Shown here one piece after another: positions 1-8,356 of a stretch of DNA of 64,000 nt (position 1 is the first letter of the stretch; each line of letters starts with the position of its first letter). The stretch lies in the NCBI RefSeq assembly GCF_002119525.1, contig NZ_CP017917.1, positions 1,240,001 through 1,304,000 on the forward strand. Reading direction: 5' to 3'. The DNA is from Vibrio syngnathi (GTDB taxonomy: Bacteria > Pseudomonadota > Gammaproteobacteria > Enterobacterales > Vibrionaceae). The notes under the pieces were generated by a model, which was not told where the DNA came from, did no database searches, and saw only the letters and a program-made list of their open reading frames with translations. A program made the position numbers and the translations under genes.

Positions 1-145
1 CGTTAATATAGTCTTGGGAACTCGGTTGAGTTGGGTCGCTATTGAATACCGTTCGCAACCACCAGCTTTCACTCGCTTGCGCAGAAAATGAAAAGGTACT
101 CAGAGCCAATAACAAAGGTAGGATTAAGACAGGAAGAGTTCTCAT
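1..145 (-). CDS. Exported protein, 5' end only (runs off the window)
   Basis: Reading leftward from an ATG at 145, the minus strand has an open frame to the window edge. The first 22 or so residues form a typical Sec signal peptide: MRTLP, then a leucine-rich hydrophobic core, then FSAQA as a probable signal peptidase site. The mature part begins ESWWLRTVF. Only 48 codons are visible, so no family can be assigned. It is divergent from the M3 peptidase gene and would share its upstream region. No strong ribosome binding site is visible. The signal peptide makes a real gene likely. Confidence 0.6.
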   Translation of the reverse strand, partial: MRTLPVLILPLLLALSTFSFSAQASESWWLRTVFNSDPTQPSSQDYIN

Positions 146-366
146 TATTTGTGCTTATTTCACGCGGTATGAAGCGTCCATTATACGTGACCAATCGACA
201 AACAACTGCTCGATTTACATCTATAAAACTAAAAATATTGCTCAAAGATAAGATTAACAAACTTGATACTAAGAAGAGTTGCACTCTGTTATATCTGTCG
301 TCACACAATACACCCCATGAATGTGTCATAATGTTGAAATTAATGAATAATTTACAAGGAACGTCC

Positions 367-2214
367 ATGACTGCAACGAACTATCTCAACCAATTGAACC
401 AAAAGTATCTTGCGACTCATAAAGCGAAAGAAGACTTCTTTTGGGATACTTATATGGGGATCAGTGACGACCATGATGGCTCGACACTCGCGCAGACCCA
501 ATGGACTGAATTTCTTAGCTCTGCCGAGCAAATTGCTGCTATCGAAACGCAGCTAGCTACTATCGAAGAAATTCAAGACCCTCAAGAAAAAGAGAGCACG
601 CTAACAGGCTTGAATGGTTGGTTAGCGACCTTTAGATCTCACGCTATTGAGTCTGAGCAGTCACAGAAGCTTAAAGCCGAACTCATAAAGTTTGAGGCTG
701 AACTGTTTGAGAAAAAACAGAATCATGTAATGACTTACGTGAATGAAGCGGGCGACGACACTGAAGGGTCGTTACCGGTTCTAGGTTCAACAATAAGAAC
801 CAATAGTAATGAAAAAGTTAGGCTTTCAGCTCACCAAACACTACTAGGTTTAGAGCAGTGGCTGCTGGCTAACGGCTTCATTGAACTCATCAAAAAACGC
901 AACCAGTTTGCTCAATCGCTGGGTTTCAAAACCTTTTTTGACTATTCCGTCGTTAAAACCGAGCAGATGACAACTGAGCAACTGTTTACAATTCTGGATG
1001 ACTTTGAAGTTCGCACGCGAGATAACCATCAACAAAGCCTAGAGAGCTTAACTCAGAAAAAAGGTCAGAGCGCTCTAGAAGCCCATAATTTCACCTACTC
1101 TTTCGCAGGTGACGTCATGAATGACTTAGACCCTTATGTTCCATTTTCAAAGTCACTAAGGCGTTGGGTTGAGTCTTTTGGTCGTCTTAATATCGAATAC
1201 TCACAAGCAACATTGAAATTAGATTTGCTTGATCGTAAAGGAAAGTATCCAAACGGTTTCTGTCATGGGCCCGTTCCTTCTTTCTACGATCAAGATACTT
1301 GGGTAGCTGCACAGGTCAACTTCACGAGCAACGCCAAGCCCGACCAAATCGGCAGCGGCTATGATGGTATCAACACACTATTTCACGAGGGCGGCCACGC
1401 TGCGCATTTCGCTAATGTTAAAATGAACGCGCCTTGTTTCTCTCAAGAATTTGCACCAACATCGATGGCTTATGCCGAAACTCAATCCATGTTCTGTGAC
1501 AGCTTATTGAATGACGCCGATTGGCTAAAACAATATGCCCTGGATTCAGAAGGCCAAGCAGTACCTGATGAGCTAATCAAAGCCATCATAGATAACAAAC
1601 AACCGTTCAGAGCCTACCAAGAACGAAGCATTCTTGTTGTTCCCTATTTCGAACGAGCACTTTACGAATTGGCGGATGAAGATCTGACACCTGAAAAGAT
1701 CACCGCGCTTGCTCGTAGCAGTGAGAAAACGATTCTTGGATTGTCTTGTAGCCCTCGCCCATTAATGGCGATCCCACACCTGTTGTCGGATGAAGCCTCA
1801 TGCGCATATCAGGGTTACTTATTAGCTCATATGGCCGTGTATCAAACTCGTGCATATTTCACCGATAAGTTTGGCTACTTAACGGATAACCCAGAGATCG
1901 GCCCTTTGTTAGCTAAGCACTATTGGCACCAAGGCAATAGCGTCAATCATAATGGGACAATCGAAAGCCTGACAGGGGAAGGTTTTAATGCCAAATACCT
2001 CGCTGACGAGTGTAACTTATCGCCGGAGCAAGCTTGGGCTATTGAGGAGCAAAAAATCACACAACTGTCGACAAGAGAACGTGCACCAGTCACTGATTTG
2101 AACGCGAAGATATCGATCGTTGATGGAGCAACTGAATTAGCGAATAATGCAAAGTCGAATGACCAAATGTGTGATGATTTTGAGCACTTTATCGTTGAGC
2201 AATACGGCCGGTAG
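367..2214 (+). CDS. M3 family metallopeptidase (oligoendopeptidase-like)
   Basis: A zinc-dependent oligopeptidase of about 615 residues, expected to act on short peptides in the cytoplasm. It carries the M3 zinc motif HEGGHAAHF at about residues 340-348, where His340 and His344 bind zinc and Glu341 is catalytic. A following Glu-Phe near residue 361 is the likely third ligand. The N-terminal half is helical, as in M3 enzymes. The open frame extends upstream to 88, but that part overlaps the divergent signal-peptide gene. The ATG at 367 is preceded by AAGGA at the right distance, so I place the start there. It has no signal peptide. The exact M3 subfamily (PepF versus another) is not certain. 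Confidence 0.88.
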   Translation: MTATNYLNQLNQKYLATHKAKEDFFWDTYMGISDDHDGSTLAQTQWTEFLSSAEQIAAIETQLATIEEIQDPQEKESTLTGLNGWLATFRSHAIESEQSQKLKAELIKFEAELFEKKQNHVMTYVNEAGDDTEGSLPVLGSTIRTNSNEKVRLSAHQTLLGLEQWLLANGFIELIKKRNQFAQSLGFKTFFDYSVVKTEQMTTEQLFTILDDFEVRTRDNHQQSLESLTQKKGQSALEAHNFTYSFAGDVMNDLDPYVPFSKSLRRWVESFGRLNIEYSQATLKLDLLDRKGKYPNGFCHGPVPSFYDQDTWVAAQVNFTSNAKPDQIGSGYDGINTLFHEGGHAAHFANVKMNAPCFSQEFAPTSMAYAETQSMFCDSLLNDADWLKQYALDSEGQAVPDELIKAIIDNKQPFRAYQERSILVVPYFERALYELADEDLTPEKITALARSSEKTILGLSCSPRPLMAIPHLLSDEASCAYQGYLLAHMAVYQTRAYFTDKFGYLTDNPEIGPLLAKHYWHQGNSVNHNGTIESLTGEGFNAKYLADECNLSPEQAWAIEEQKITQLSTRERAPVTDLNAKISIVDGATELANNAKSNDQMCDDFEHFIVEQYGR

Positions 2215-2260
2215 ATTGTGTTTTCAGACTAATGAAAAAGCAAAATGAGACAGAATATGA

Positions 2261-2285
2261 AAAAAGAGGCTGATAATTCAGCCTC
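2261..2285 (-). terminator. Rho-independent terminator, minus strand
   Basis: Arms GAGGCTGA and TCAGCCTC are separated by four bases. The uridine run lies on the minus-strand side, so it would stop leftward transcription coming from the CoiA-like gene. It may also serve the M3 peptidase gene on the other strand, with a weaker tail. I see no gene in the rest of the 2215-2523 gap. Confidence 0.65.
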
Positions 2286-2523
2286 TAACTCGCGCTTGTA
2301 TTCTTCAATATGCTCTTAGCCACTATCACGATAATGCACTCATGAAATTTATAAATTTTCAGCAACCAGATGTGGCCGCTCTCAATAGGCTCCCTCTACG
2401 TAAAAAATCACCCTCGTAAACCAAAACAACCCCTGCATCAACAAATGGCTTCAAAAGGGCTGTCGTTAATTCAGTGCAGTACAACATACTACGCATATCT
2501 TCATCTATATAACGGTAAGTTGT

Positions 2524-4035
2524 CTAGTTCAGAATGGGGAAGTACCGTTGATGCACTCCCACTTCCTTGATAAAGGCACGACCAAGAGCTGTGATAGAAT
2601 TATATTCACCTTCTTTGTAACCATCCACCAATTCAGCAAACAAGCAACAGACATATACATGCCAACCACCAAAAGCCCAGTAAGGTAACGAATCGAAATA
2701 ATCTTGTTTAAATAGAGCTGGAATCGAAGGGTTTTCCTTCCACACTGTCGAACTAAACAAACCTCTCTTAGTCAACCAGACTTTCCAGACATGGTAGTGC
2801 TTCCTAAAATATTGCTCCTCAGAAAAGATGTATTCAGAAAGCAGATCGCCCAACTCCTTCAATAAGTATTCAGTTTTAGTTTGACGTTGATACTCAAAGT
2901 AACAATGAGTCTTAAATTGCTCTTCGCCACGCTTTATTGCTTTGTCAACACTGGGGTGATGCAACCACTCCCACTCAGACTGTTTGCGAGAATTGGAAGC
3001 TGGGTAACGTATGACAATACTTCCATCTAAACTGGAAACGTCAGGGTGGGGCTTATCAGTTAGCAGGTAGGCGATCCAGAGGTGGCGTTCTCTTATTGTT
3101 CCTTTAAACAGCAGATAATCCTGACAGGCATAGACTTCTCTAACTTCATGAAACAAACATTCACTCTTTGGTTTCAGTGTAATGATTTTTTCGTAGTGCT
3201 TACCTCGATAATCAGCACGAAAAGTCTTGGTTATGGATGGGAGAGTAAACTTCTTCTTATTCAAGAGCTTCTTAGCATGCGTTCGAGCATTACTACACCT
3301 CTTGGTAAGAATACGGTTCCGGTCTTGTTTTGCAGCTTCCTGCAACTTAAGCCTACGCTGATCGGTTAGCCTTTCATACTCGACGATCAACTCCTCTTCA
3401 CACCATGAATAGAGCCATTTCGAAGGAGCTTTATTACTCCCTAATAAGAATAAGGCATCTTGCAATTCTATTGATCGTAGCTTACTTAAATCAAACTCAA
3501 TAGAGGGGAGTTGCCTCTCTCTATAGAACTCTACTTTTTCAGGTTCGGTGGCATGAGTTACCATTATTTCAACTACAAGTCGGCCGATATCTGTATCTAA
3601 AAATACATCTGCTTTCCACTTACCGTCATCAAACTCTTTTTCTAATTCAGCGCTGATAATTCGTGTACTTGTGGGGCCTCTATATAGCCACTCTCCTTTA
3701 TATAGAAACTTAACGCTGGGCAATGTTATAAATGAAGTTTCTAGAAAATAGTACTGGGCTAACAAATGAAGTTGTGTCATGCGACATTCTCTAGTCTCAC
3801 CCCCACCGTCATGAGCAAAGTGATTAGCCTTGTCAACACACCTATTCTTTGCTACCAACGCATTACCACAATTAGGGCAGACACAATTACATTCTTTACC
3901 ATTTAAGACAGCATTAATATGTACAGGTGTATTCGTTCCTTTCAAGTAAGCATATTCAAGCACAACAATTTCGTTGGAAGTTCTTTGCCACGTTGTTTTT
4001 TCCTTGTGCCACCTAATACTCAGAACATACCACAA
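2524..4035 (-). CDS. CoiA-like competence-family protein with predicted nuclease domain
   Basis: The N-terminal part has a zinc-ribbon-like cluster at residues 49-84 with CPNCG, a further Cys, HFAH and a Cys. This is the layout of the CoiA family (COG4469), whose members carry a predicted PD-(D/E)xK nuclease. The matching nuclease segment lies at about residues 138-180: KADVFLD, then VVEIMVTH, then a stretch rich in Lys and Glu. The C-terminal 300 residues are basic and unassigned. In Gram-positives CoiA acts in DNA uptake; a role here is not shown. The frame opens with TTG at 4035; typical CoiA proteins begin nearer the LEYAYLKG segment, so the true start may be a GTG about 25 codons in. It sits alone between housekeeping genes beside a tRNA-like fragment, which suggests horizontal acquisition. 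Confidence 0.7.
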   Translation of the reverse strand: MWYVLSIRWHKEKTTWQRTSNEIVVLEYAYLKGTNTPVHINAVLNGKECNCVCPNCGNALVAKNRCVDKANHFAHDGGGETRECRMTQLHLLAQYYFLETSFITLPSVKFLYKGEWLYRGPTSTRIISAELEKEFDDGKWKADVFLDTDIGRLVVEIMVTHATEPEKVEFYRERQLPSIEFDLSKLRSIELQDALFLLGSNKAPSKWLYSWCEEELIVEYERLTDQRRLKLQEAAKQDRNRILTKRCSNARTHAKKLLNKKKFTLPSITKTFRADYRGKHYEKIITLKPKSECLFHEVREVYACQDYLLFKGTIRERHLWIAYLLTDKPHPDVSSLDGSIVIRYPASNSRKQSEWEWLHHPSVDKAIKRGEEQFKTHCYFEYQRQTKTEYLLKELGDLLSEYIFSEEQYFRKHYHVWKVWLTKRGLFSSTVWKENPSIPALFKQDYFDSLPYWAFGGWHVYVCCLFAELVDGYKEGEYNSITALGRAFIKEVGVHQRYFPILN

Positions 4036-4046
4036 TCACCACCTAG

Positions 4047-4080
4047 CGGCTGATTTAATGGGACTCGAACCCTTCAGTAT
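4047..4080 (-). other. tRNA T-arm-like fragment, possible old attachment site
   Basis: On the minus strand the sequence reads GAAGGGTTCGAGTCCC, a tRNA T-stem and loop. No acceptor end with CCA follows and no other tRNA arms are recognisable upstream. It lies immediately behind the 5' end of the CoiA-like gene, where an integrating element could have left part of a tRNA gene. The identity of the tRNA is unknown. Confidence 0.35.
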
Positions 4081-4253
4081 TTGCCGAAGATTACTCCTAA
4101 AAACCTCAAAGAACCCACTTAAACAACGGTCTTGATCTAGTTACGCACTGAGCAAGATTCTAAGTCAAGAGTATCCGATATGGTTATCTTTTGTGATTTA
4201 TGCTCTGCACACAATGGAGATAACACGCTACATAGGAAATTTTTTCGGCTTAG

Positions 4254-5087
4254 TTATTCGTTACCTTCACTCAAAGCAAATTTGATTTCATCCGACGAAA
4301 AGCCTTTTCGACTTAACATTGCATAGGCCTTTGAACGTTCCTTGTGATCGTTAAGGTCATAAGGTTTCTTTTGCAATTGTTCTAAACACGAAGAATAAAA
4401 GTCTAACTGCTCTTCATTGATCAATCGTTCGATCAACGGTGACAACTCGCTCGTGTCTATTTGTCGCTGTCTAAGCTCCTGCTGAATAGCAGTCAGACCT
4501 TTGCCTTTACGAGCATACTTAAGCACCTCTTTTTCCAAATCGGCTTTCTCTGCCTTAATTTGAATATTACTCTTCAGTTCATGTGCTTGTGGGTGCTGGT
4601 CAATCGCCACTTTCACTTGTTGATAACTAAAACCACGCTTTTGTAGTGCTGCGACAAGCTTTTCACGGCTCATGGTAAAGCTTGTGTAATAATGGTTGAT
4701 TCTGTCTATCAAGATGGTCTGTTCATCAATAGACTTTTCGAAAGACACCTTGTGAATCGCATCTGCAATAATCGAATCCGTAAGCCCTTTCTTCTTAAGT
4801 TTTTCGACAATGTATCGAGAGCCAAATTCACCAGAGAAAGCTTGTTCCACAAATTGTTCTGCGAACACTTGGTCGGATTTTAGATACCCAAAACCTTTCA
4901 GGGTGCCTAAGGTTTCATCGATCCATTCTTGATTATCGGTTTTCACTTTCAGCTTCGCAATCAGCTCACTTTCCGTCATATCTCTCTGGGTTAAATGCCA
5001 CATCGCAGAGTTCATAACACTTTCAATTCGTGTCGCTTTTCTTACCGTAGTGTTTCTACTATTCGTTTTTTGCTGTGAATCATCCAT
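4254..5087 (-). CDS. RecX-family protein, long paralog
   Basis: This 277-residue protein contains repeated three-helix modules of the RecX type. Examples are LTQRDMTESELIAKL near residue 33, FGSRYIVEKLKKKGL near residue 92 and YAMLSRKGFSSDEIKFAL at the C-terminus. RecX binds RecA filaments and modulates recombinase activity. The usual proteobacterial RecX is about 150 residues and sits beside recA. This copy is nearly twice as long and has no recA neighbour, so I read it as a paralog with extra modules. Function on RecA is inferred from family only. Confidence 0.7.
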   Translation of the reverse strand: MDDSQQKTNSRNTTVRKATRIESVMNSAMWHLTQRDMTESELIAKLKVKTDNQEWIDETLGTLKGFGYLKSDQVFAEQFVEQAFSGEFGSRYIVEKLKKKGLTDSIIADAIHKVSFEKSIDEQTILIDRINHYYTSFTMSREKLVAALQKRGFSYQQVKVAIDQHPQAHELKSNIQIKAEKADLEKEVLKYARKGKGLTAIQQELRQRQIDTSELSPLIERLINEEQLDFYSSCLEQLQKKPYDLNDHKERSKAYAMLSRKGFSSDEIKFALSEGNE

Positions 5088-5190
5088 TCGATTTCAACTG
5101 TCCAGATTAAGCCTACCCCATGATAACGTAATTCTAATGCGGGTGGCGTGACATAAAAGAATGAAGCTCAATATAAACGGCAGCCAATAA

Positions 5191-5217
5191 AAATGGACGC
5201 TGATTCAGCGTCCATTT
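5191..5217 (-). terminator. Terminator downstream of the MscS-type channel gene
   Basis: A near-perfect palindrome with 13-base arms, beginning AAATGGACGCTGA. It lies between the end of the mechanosensitive channel gene and the start of the RecX-like gene, both on the minus strand, so it would separate their transcripts. Confidence 0.7.
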
Positions 5218-5307
5218 GATATCACCTTAAGAGTTCGACTTAGATCTGAACTTAACTTTTTTCGTAATAGCTCTTTTCTAAATTGCTTTTCGTATTAGCT
5301 TTTTCGC

Positions 5308-6912
5308 TTAGCTCTCTTCGTGATTGTAAATATGTACATCTCGTTGAGGGAATGGAATCGTGATACCTTCTTCATCAAAGCGTTTCTTCACGGTTTCCGT
5401 CACATCCCAATACACATCCCAGTAATCCTCAGTCTTAACCCAAGGTCGTACGACGAAATCTACAGAAGACGTATTTAAGGTATGAAGCTTTATCATATGC
5501 TCTGGTTTTTTAAGTACGAGAGGATGCGCAATAATAATCTCGTTCAACACCGCTTTTGCTTTATCAATATCATCTGAGTAACCAATCCCAAAGACCATAT
5601 CAACACGTCTCACTCGTTCTGCTGTGATGTTGTTGATCACGTCACCCCAGATCTTGTTATTTGGGATCACCAAGCGTTGGTTATCGATGGTTTGAACGGT
5701 CGTTGAAACTAAGCTCATGTCTTTAACTGTGCCTTGAACCCCTGCCACTTTAACCATGTCACCCACATCATAAGGGCGATAGATCAAAATCATCAAACCC
5801 GATGCAAAGTTAGACAGTGTGTCTTGCAGTGCAAAACCAATAATGACACCCGCAACACCGAAACCAGTAAGTAATGGTGCAAGCTCTATTCCTATCTGAG
5901 ATAGGGCGATAAGCAAACCGATAAACACAACCGCTTTCGATGCGATGGATACAAAGAAGTCTTGCATCAATACACTGAAGTCCATCTTAGAGTGCGAGAC
6001 ACTCTTACGAACGGTCTTGCGAGCCACATTAGCAATCAGGCGAGTTACATACAAAATCCCGAGAAACAGAGCGAGTTTAACGATAAAAGATGGGGTGTTT
6101 TCAAAAGCCCATGAGCGGAACGAACGTAACCAACCATCCAATAGATCTAACGCAACATCGATATCCAATACATCAGCGTTAATGTCGCCTGTCGTCGCTA
6201 ATAAAATACGCTTATAAGAGGTAACATCAACACCAAACGGGGCCATCATAGAGATACTTGTCTCTAAACTGGCTACCATTACACTGGTTCGTTCGCTGAA
6301 ACGTATTAACTCAGTTTTTATCGTCGCCTTTTCGTCTTCACTAACAAAAGACAAACGGCGCTCTAGATCTTGACGCTGCGTGTCTGTATATAAAATCGCA
6401 TTGGTCAGATATTGAGAACGAGAAACTAATGCGGCTTTTAACTGACTTTCCGCAGCTGACACATCAACACCTCGACCTTTTGACCAACTTAAGGTCTTAG
6501 AGAGTTGCTGATAGTAGTCATCCATCATGCCAATACGTTTTTGAATCAACAGCTCAAGACGTTTCTTAGCATCTCCATCAGCCGAGCGGTTTTCCTTACT
6601 CATAGAAACAATCTTAACGTCATTCAATGACAATAAGTGCTGTAAAAGCTCAACCTGCTGGGCAAGAACAGCATCCAAGCCTTCCTTCTTATCGGATGAT
6701 AATTGGGAGGAAATCTCTTTACGTAGTGCTTGGTTTTTACGCCTTAATATATCTTCTAAAAACGGCTTTTCAGCATCGTGGGCTGTTTCTAATGTGGCTA
6801 GATCCAACATTAGCTGGTCTTGTACTTCTGCTATTTTATCGACACTTTGCGCAAAACTTCCAAATGCGACAAACGCCAACATTAACAATAGACAACGCCA
6901 AACCTTCATCAT
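5308..6912 (-). CDS. MscS-family mechanosensitive ion channel with periplasmic N-terminal domain
   Basis: A 534-residue inner-membrane channel expected to open under membrane tension and release solutes during osmotic downshift. It has a signal peptide (MMKVWRCLLL to FGSFAQS), then about 240 residues of periplasmic helical and coiled-coil sequence. Membrane helices follow at about residues 280-305 and 320-375. The pore helix is glycine and alanine rich (GFGVAGVIIGFALQDTLSN), as in MscS TM3, and the MscS beta domain follows (RPYDVGDMVKV, then VIPNNKIWGDVI). The C-terminal alpha/beta domain is complete. It is longer than the minimal MscS (about 286 residues) because of the N-terminal domain. 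Start is the ATG at 6912 or the adjacent one at 6909. Confidence 0.9.
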   Translation of the reverse strand: MMKVWRCLLLMLAFVAFGSFAQSVDKIAEVQDQLMLDLATLETAHDAEKPFLEDILRRKNQALRKEISSQLSSDKKEGLDAVLAQQVELLQHLLSLNDVKIVSMSKENRSADGDAKKRLELLIQKRIGMMDDYYQQLSKTLSWSKGRGVDVSAAESQLKAALVSRSQYLTNAILYTDTQRQDLERRLSFVSEDEKATIKTELIRFSERTSVMVASLETSISMMAPFGVDVTSYKRILLATTGDINADVLDIDVALDLLDGWLRSFRSWAFENTPSFIVKLALFLGILYVTRLIANVARKTVRKSVSHSKMDFSVLMQDFFVSIASKAVVFIGLLIALSQIGIELAPLLTGFGVAGVIIGFALQDTLSNFASGLMILIYRPYDVGDMVKVAGVQGTVKDMSLVSTTVQTIDNQRLVIPNNKIWGDVINNITAERVRRVDMVFGIGYSDDIDKAKAVLNEIIIAHPLVLKKPEHMIKLHTLNTSSVDFVVRPWVKTEDYWDVYWDVTETVKKRFDEEGITIPFPQRDVHIYNHEES

Positions 6913-7162
6913 ACTAATTCCTATTATTGTCTAAATCGACCCTATAAATAGTAGTAAAAAGAAGATGGATAACAAGCATTTAAACGTATGTTGTGTTAAA
7001 ACTTTGCAAAATATCAGTCCGTATCTAATATTTGAGAGTTCCAATCCCCGCTTATGACCTGTAGAGTACGCAACCAACAAAAAACAACGGTCAATATCTT
7101 CACTTAGGCATATCCACTAATCGCCTTAAACTCGATGTTGCCACACAGCAAGAGAGCAAAAA

Positions 7163-7411
7163 ATGAACGACGAACTTGATATTATTGAGTCTCTAGAAGA
7201 ACTAGAGCGATTCCTAATTTCAGTAGAAGATGGCGGTTTAGGACTTGAAGGTGTTGAAGGCGTAGGCATGGCGACCAACAATTCAGATGGTCGTCATTTC
7301 GTTGCAGTATTTAACAGCAGCCACAAAGTTTTACTTGCTCGCTGGATCACTAAAGAAATCTTTGAAAATGGTAAAGACCTTGTGCGTAACGGCCCTCGCC
7401 GTACTCACTAA
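7163..7411 (+). CDS. Small conserved-looking acidic protein, unknown function
   Basis: An 82-residue soluble protein with an acidic N-terminal half (ELDIIESLEELERF) and a basic tail (NGPRRTH). It has no signal peptide, membrane segment or known motif. The start is supported by AGAGAG-type purines upstream of ATG at 7163 and a terminator follows directly, so it looks like a stand-alone real gene. I do not recognise the family. Confidence 0.65.
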   Translation: MNDELDIIESLEELERFLISVEDGGLGLEGVEGVGMATNNSDGRHFVAVFNSSHKVLLARWITKEIFENGKDLVRNGPRRTH

Positions 7412-7435
7412 GCCTTTCCAATTGCACCAATGATT

Positions 7436-7474
7436 AAAGCCCAATACGTCATCTGCGATCTGTTGGGCTTTTTT
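7436..7474 (+). terminator. Rho-independent terminator
   Basis: AAAGCCCAA pairs with TTGGGCTTT and is followed by a run of Ts. It ends the 82-residue protein gene. Confidence 0.75.
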
Positions 7475-7634
7475 GTATCGCCTCATCGAAACTAGACAAC
7501 TCAATACAGAATAAATGAGCGATAACCTCCAGTTGTTGTGAACTTTAGTAATAGCTCAATGTCGTATTCGCGTGAATTAGTGTTTATGCGTCGTTTATCG
7601 TGTGTCTACCATTTACCGCGTTTCTGTAGTCTCT

Positions 7635-7688
7635 CTCGTTTATACAGTTTCTCTAATTTATATAGTTGCTCTAGTTTATACATAGTTT
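7635..7688. repeat. Three imperfect 18-bp tandem repeats
   Basis: Three adjacent 18-base units of the form CTCGTTTATACAGTTTCT, with a few substitutions between copies. They lie in the 410-base gap between the 82-residue protein gene and the Scs-like operon. Nothing else recognisable sits between 7475 and 7634. Confidence 0.6.
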
Positions 7689-7764
7689 CACTTTAACAAT
7701 CTTATGACTTGTGGCACGAAGAGAACTTATCTAAGCTAGCCACAATTCAATAAGCTCGCTTTAG

Positions 7765-7800
7765 CTATTAACTATTAACTATTAACTATTAACTATTAAC
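7765..7800. repeat. Heptanucleotide tandem repeat (CTATTAA, about five copies)
   Basis: CTATTAA is repeated five times without change. The array ends about 20 bases before the TTG start of the following gene, inside its probable leader or promoter. A change of copy number would alter spacing by 7 bp per unit. Confidence 0.85.
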
Positions 7801-7820
7801 TGATTAGATTACTGACTGAT

Positions 7821-8309
7821 TTGCTGAACACACCACTGCTTTTCTTATCCACACAGAATCGCCAACAAAAGCACTCGCTTTGGGCGCTATTCCTTACCGG
7901 ACTGGTTATCGTAACTTGTCTGGCGAGTACTCTGGCCGTAAAGAAAGTCTCGTTATCTGCATCCGATAATGGTCAATCAATTCTAGTTAACGCACAACCT
8001 CACACAGAAACCAGCAAGCCACATACTGTCATCGCATCATTAGATAAAATGTCTGAGCTTTATGCCAGCGTTTTTGGTTCACAAGCATCTAAAGCCCTGA
8101 CAACACCAAATTCAAGTTCATGCAGCCTGAGTTCGACAATGCTGACCTTTGCCGCCCCGAAAACCGGCTGGTTGATCCCATTCGTACTTATTATTGCTGT
8201 TGCATTTAACTTGCCTCCTCACATCTCGAGATTATCTAGAGACAATCATCGTTCTACTCGACCTACAAAACGCCGCTTACACCTAAAGCACTGTATATTT
8301 AGAGAGTAA
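7821..8309 (+). CDS. Small membrane protein at the head of the Scs-like operon (ScsA position)
   Basis: A 162-residue protein with two hydrophobic segments, at about residues 19-40 (SLWALFLTGLVIVTCL) and 115-132 (GWLIPFVLIIAVAFNL), and a basic His/Arg-rich tail. It directly precedes the ScsB-like gene, the place ScsA holds in the Salmonella scs copper-tolerance locus. Sequence similarity to ScsA is not obvious to me, so the link rests on position and size. The frame opens with TTG at 7821 and has no convincing ribosome binding site; the first upstream in-frame stop is close, so the start is uncertain. Expression may depend on the heptamer array just upstream. Confidence 0.55.
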   Translation: MLNTPLLFLSTQNRQQKHSLWALFLTGLVIVTCLASTLAVKKVSLSASDNGQSILVNAQPHTETSKPHTVIASLDKMSELYASVFGSQASKALTTPNSSSCSLSSTMLTFAAPKTGWLIPFVLIIAVAFNLPPHISRLSRDNHRSTRPTKRRLHLKHCIFRE

Positions 8310-8356
8310 ATAACCGGGCTATTCCACCCTTTTATTTATTTTTTGGAGATACATTT

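Noticed and set aside
69..368. 99-residue minus-strand frame at the window start
   Set aside because: It overlaps the better minus-strand frame that starts at 145 with a clear signal peptide, and has no coding features of its own.
2370..2570. 66-residue plus-strand frame after the M3 gene
   Set aside because: It overlaps the end of the CoiA-like gene, has no ribosome binding site and an unremarkable composition.
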